A stretch of DNA of 8,319 bases, taken from Thioalkalivibrio sp. (GTDB taxonomy: Bacteria; Pseudomonadota; Gammaproteobacteria; Ectothiorhodospirales; Ectothiorhodospiraceae). This document shows positions 5,714 through 8,319 of the stretch, in pieces. The stretch lies in NCBI GenBank assembly GCA_003563455.1, contig PWRV01000022.1, forward strand, positions 1-8,319, read 5' to 3'. A model generated the notes under the pieces. It made no database searches, was not told where the DNA came from, and was given only the letters and a program-made list of their open reading frames with translations. How positions within the stretch are numbered: position 1 is the first letter of the stretch; every line of letters starts with the position of its first letter. The position numbers and the translations under genes are program-made.

Positions 5714-7582
5714 ATGTGGAATGCAGATGACCAAGCCTTGTACGCAGACGCTCGCGGGGTGACGCCGGAACCCGAGCGCCTGCTCGCCGAGGTGTTCGGC
5801 TATCCCGGCTTCCGCGGCGCGCAGCGGGAGATCATCGAGGCCGTCGCCGCGGGTGACGACGCGCTGGTGCTGATGCCCACCGGCGGCGGCAAGTCGCTTT
5901 GCTACCAGATTCCGGCGCTGATGCGGCCCGGTGTCGGCATCGTGATCTCGCCGCTGATTGCGCTGATGCAGGACCAGGTCGCGGCACTGCGCCTCAGCGG
6001 GGTGCGCGCGGCCGCGATGAATTCGGCACAGACTGCCGCCGACAACCGGGCCGCCGAGCAGGCGCTGCTGGCCGGGGCACTGGACCTGGTGTATGTCGCC
6101 CCGGAGCGGCTGCTGCTGCCGCGCACCCTGGAACTGCTGGATCGTTGCCGGGTGGCCCTGTTCGCGATCGACGAGGCACACTGCGTGTCCCAGTGGGGTC
6201 ACGACTTCCGGCCCGAGTACATCGGGCTGTCGGTGCTCGCCGAGCGCTTTCCCTCGGTGCCGCGCATCGCGCTCACGGCCACTGCGGACACGGCCACCCG
6301 GCGCGAGATCGTGTCGCGGCTTGGTCTGGAGCAGGCCCGGCAGTTCGTCAGTCGCTTCGATCGACCGAACATCCGCTACCACATCGGCCAGTCCGAAGGC
6401 GGCAGTGCGAGAAACCGCCTGCTGCGCTTCATCCGCGAGATGCATCCGGGCGAGGCGGGAATCGTCTATTGTCTGTCGCGCAAGCGCGTCGAGGCCATTG
6501 CCGAGTGGCTGGCCGGCCACGGTCTGACCGCGCTGCCCTATCATGCGGGATTGAGCAGCACGGAGCGGGAACGCCACCAGACGCGGTTCCTGAAGGAGGA
6601 GGGCGTGATCATGGTCGCGACCATCGCCTTTGGCATGGGCATCGACAAGCCCAACGTGCGCTTCGTCGCGCACCTCAACCTGCCGCGCAGCGTCGAGGCC
6701 TATTATCAGGAAACCGGCCGGGCCGGGCGCGACGGGCTGCCGGCCGACGCCTGGATGCTCTACGGCCTGCAGGACGTGATCACGCTACGGCAGATGCTCG
6801 AGCAGTCCACGGCAGCCGACGCACACAAGCGGGTCGAACGGCACAAGCTGGAGGCGATGCTCGGCCTCTGCGAGCTGACCAGCTGCCGCCGCCAGGCGCT
6901 GCTCGCGTACTTCGGCGACGAGCTCCCCGAGCCCTGCGGCAACTGCGATACCTGCCTGGATCCGCCCGCGACCTGGGATGCGACGGTCCCGGCACAGATG
7001 GCGCTGTCGTGTGCCTACCGTACCGGCGAGCGCTTCGGCGTGAACCATCTTGTGGACGTGCTGCGCGGTCGCGGCAACGATCGGGTGCGCCGGTTCGGGC
7101 ACGACCGGCTCAGCACCTTCGGCATCGGTGCGGACATCGAGCCGGCCGAGTGGCGGGGCATCTTCCGCCAGTTGATCGCGCGCGGACTGCTGCGCGTCGA
7201 TCTCGAAGGGTTTGGTGCACTGAAGCTGGACGAGTCCTGCCGCCCACTGCTGCGCGGCGAGACCCGTGTCCATCTGCGCCGACAGGGTCGGGCGCCACGC
7301 TCCGAGCGCCCAGGGCGGGCCGCGCGGGAGTCGGTGGAGACCGCGTTCGACCCCGGGCAGGCAGAACTCTGGGAGGCGCTGCGTGCCTGCCGCAGGCGGC
7401 TTGCGGATGCCCAGGGTGTGCCGCCCTACGTGATCTTTCACGATGCGACGCTGCGCGAGATGGTTTACACCGCTCCCGCCAGCCGGGAGGCCCTTGCCGA
7501 CGTCTCCGGTGTCGGCGTTGCGAAGCTCGAGCGTTACGGGGACGAATTTCTGGCCGTGATACGTCAATATACCGAACTATAA
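5714..7582 (+). CDS. recQ: ATP-dependent DNA helicase RecQ
   Basis: RecQ is a 3'-5' SF2 helicase acting in RecF-pathway recombination, fork repair and suppression of illegitimate recombination. At 622 residues it is close to the E. coli protein. Domains in order: motif 0 FGYPGFRGAQREII (28-41), Walker A MPTGGGKS (54-61), DEAH (153-156), the RecQ aromatic-rich loop SQWGHDFRPEY (159-169), motif III TATAD (188-192), and motif VI QETGRAGRDG (332-341). The RecQ-C zinc site has C391, C408, C411 and C414. A winged helix covers about 420-515, then an Arg-rich linker (about 518-540), and a C-terminal HRDC domain (about 545-622, with SGVGVAKLERYG). All key residues are present, so the enzyme should be active. 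A good ribosome site supports the start. It diverges from the ABC exporter, and the DUF3581 gene starts 33 bp after its stop. Confidence 0.97.
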   Translation: MWNADDQALYADARGVTPEPERLLAEVFGYPGFRGAQREIIEAVAAGDDALVLMPTGGGKSLCYQIPALMRPGVGIVISPLIALMQDQVAALRLSGVRAAAMNSAQTAADNRAAEQALLAGALDLVYVAPERLLLPRTLELLDRCRVALFAIDEAHCVSQWGHDFRPEYIGLSVLAERFPSVPRIALTATADTATRREIVSRLGLEQARQFVSRFDRPNIRYHIGQSEGGSARNRLLRFIREMHPGEAGIVYCLSRKRVEAIAEWLAGHGLTALPYHAGLSSTERERHQTRFLKEEGVIMVATIAFGMGIDKPNVRFVAHLNLPRSVEAYYQETGRAGRDGLPADAWMLYGLQDVITLRQMLEQSTAADAHKRVERHKLEAMLGLCELTSCRRQALLAYFGDELPEPCGNCDTCLDPPATWDATVPAQMALSCAYRTGERFGVNHLVDVLRGRGNDRVRRFGHDRLSTFGIGADIEPAEWRGIFRQLIARGLLRVDLEGFGALKLDESCRPLLRGETRVHLRRQGRAPRSERPGRAARESVETAFDPGQAELWEALRACRRRLADAQGVPPYVIFHDATLREMVYTAPASREALADVSGVGVAKLERYGDEFLAVIRQYTEL

Positions 7583-7583
7583 T
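7578..7583 (+). promoter_or_regulatory. Perfect -10 hexamer TATAAT overlapping the recQ stop
   Basis: TATAAT overlaps the TAA stop of recQ and lies 32 nt before the GTG start of the DUF3581 gene, in a locally AT-rich patch. No clear -35 is found 16-18 bp upstream. It suggests the downstream gene can be transcribed independently of recQ. Confidence 0.5.
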
Positions 7584-7604
7584 TCAACGCCTTCGACGGC
7601 AAAC

Positions 7605-7610
7605 GGGGAG
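7605..7610 (+). promoter_or_regulatory. Ribosome binding site of the DUF3581 gene
   Basis: GGGGAG ends 5 nt before the GTG at 7616. It decides the start, because no ATG in this frame lies near the N-terminus. Confidence 0.7.
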
Positions 7611-7615
7611 CTCGA

Positions 7616-8319
7616 GTGAACGAAAACGCCTTTCTGCGGCCGTACCACGACGTTCGTGACGGATACGTGTACATCAGCCCGGAGCAGGCCAGTCGTTTTG
7701 CCAAGGGAATCGCCGGCGACTTCAATCCGATCCACGATCCCCACTCGAAGCGCTTCTGCGTGCCGGGTGACCTGCTGTTTGCGCTGGTGCTGGCACGCTA
7801 CGGCGTCAGCGCCAGCATGCGCTGCCGCTTCGTCGGCATGGTTGGTGACACGGTCGCGCTGGTGTTCCCCGAGGAGCCCGGCGCCGCGTTTGCGATCACC
7901 GACACGCAGGGGAAGGCCTACCTCGAGGTGGAGCGTGAGGGACCGGTGGTCACCGACCCCTATACGATCGAGGCCCTGACTCGCAGCTACGCCGCCTTTT
8001 CCGGCGAAAACTTCCCGCATGTGCTGGTGCCTCTGATGGAGCAGCACCAGGTGATGGTCAACCCGGCGCGCCCGCTGGTGATCTACGACCGCATGTCCCT
8101 GCAGCTGCAGACGCCGGTGGCCGGCCTCACCGAGACCGTCCAGCCCCGCCTCGAATCCGCGGAGATGACGGTCGAAGGCAAGCGCGGGGATGTGCGGCTC
8201 GACTACGCGTTGTGCGTTGAGGGAGATCCCTTCGCGCGCGGCAGCAAGCATCTGGTGCTGAGCGGACTCCGCCCCTTCGATGCCGACGTGATGCGCGGGC
8301 TCGAGGCGCAGTATGCGAG
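7616..8319 (+). CDS. DUF3581-family protein (3' end cut by window)
   Basis: A protein of unknown function matching, from memory, the DUF3581 family of Gammaproteobacteria (shared pattern AGDFNPIHD..KRFCVPGDLLFAL, then FSGENFPHVLVPLMEQH, RPLVIYD and VEGKRGDV). The 234 complete codons seen are near the family's usual length, so only a few residues are missing. There is no signal peptide or membrane segment, so it should be cytoplasmic. Residues 34-40 (GDFNPIH) resemble the active-site motif of MaoC/PhaJ-type hotdog hydratases, with Asp and His at the same spacing (D35, H40). That suggests a hotdog fold acting on or binding an acyl thioester, but this is inference. The GTG start is supported by GGGGAG 5 nt upstream. 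It follows recQ by 33 bp and may also have its own promoter at the recQ stop. Confidence 0.85.
   Translation, partial: MNENAFLRPYHDVRDGYVYISPEQASRFAKGIAGDFNPIHDPHSKRFCVPGDLLFALVLARYGVSASMRCRFVGMVGDTVALVFPEEPGAAFAITDTQGKAYLEVEREGPVVTDPYTIEALTRSYAAFSGENFPHVLVPLMEQHQVMVNPARPLVIYDRMSLQLQTPVAGLTETVQPRLESAEMTVEGKRGDVRLDYALCVEGDPFARGSKHLVLSGLRPFDADVMRGLEAQYA

Noticed and set aside
5603..6673. 356-codon minus-strand open frame opposite recQ, reaching into the divergent region
   Set aside because: Antisense shadow of recQ helicase motifs; no recognisable domain and composition typical of reverse-strand frames.
7577..8251. 224-codon minus-strand frame opposite the DUF3581 gene
   Set aside because: Antisense to a family-matching protein that has its own ribosome site.

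Overview
The window is GC-rich (about 63-67% in the core genes on hand-counted lines) and most likely comes from a gammaproteobacterial chromosome. The gene set points that way: RF3 (prfC), a YajD-type HNH protein, RecQ with an HRDC domain, an Atm1-type ABC exporter and a DUF3581-family protein, which I know mainly from Gammaproteobacteria. A purple-sulfur or haloalkaliphilic relative (Chromatiales/Ectothiorhodospiraceae) would fit the composition, but that is inference.

Layout, left to right. Positions 1-890 hold the 3' end of a type I restriction subunit gene (hsdR); its body lies outside the window. It is lower in GC than the rest and probably marks the edge of a defence or accessory island. 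Positions 891-1111 are intergenic and contain copy A of a structured repeat, then a -10-like promoter for prfC. prfC occupies 1112-2701. Positions 2702-3146 hold only a weakly supported small membrane-protein ORF. yajD is at 3147-3503. Positions 3504-3667 lie between convergent genes and hold copy B of the same repeat, inverted relative to copy A. An Atm1-like half-transporter gene runs leftward (5542-3668). A 171-bp divergent intergenic region separates it from recQ (5714-7582, rightward). A DUF3581-family gene follows recQ closely (GTG start at 7616) and runs off the right edge with almost all of its expected length visible.

The genes do not form one pathway. They are mostly independent housekeeping functions: translation termination factor recycling, thiol or glutathione-conjugate export, and recombinational repair. 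The least explained item is the repeat pair A/B. Each copy is about 86-107 bp, they are about 84% identical over the core, each folds into a long hairpin, and they lie just after the stop codons of hsdR and yajD. An indel breaks the reading frame between them, so they look like non-coding dispersed elements. A second point of interest is that the DUF3581 protein carries a GD-x-NPIH motif resembling the active-site motif of MaoC/PhaJ hotdog hydratases. I found no tRNA, rRNA, CRISPR array or insertion sequence.
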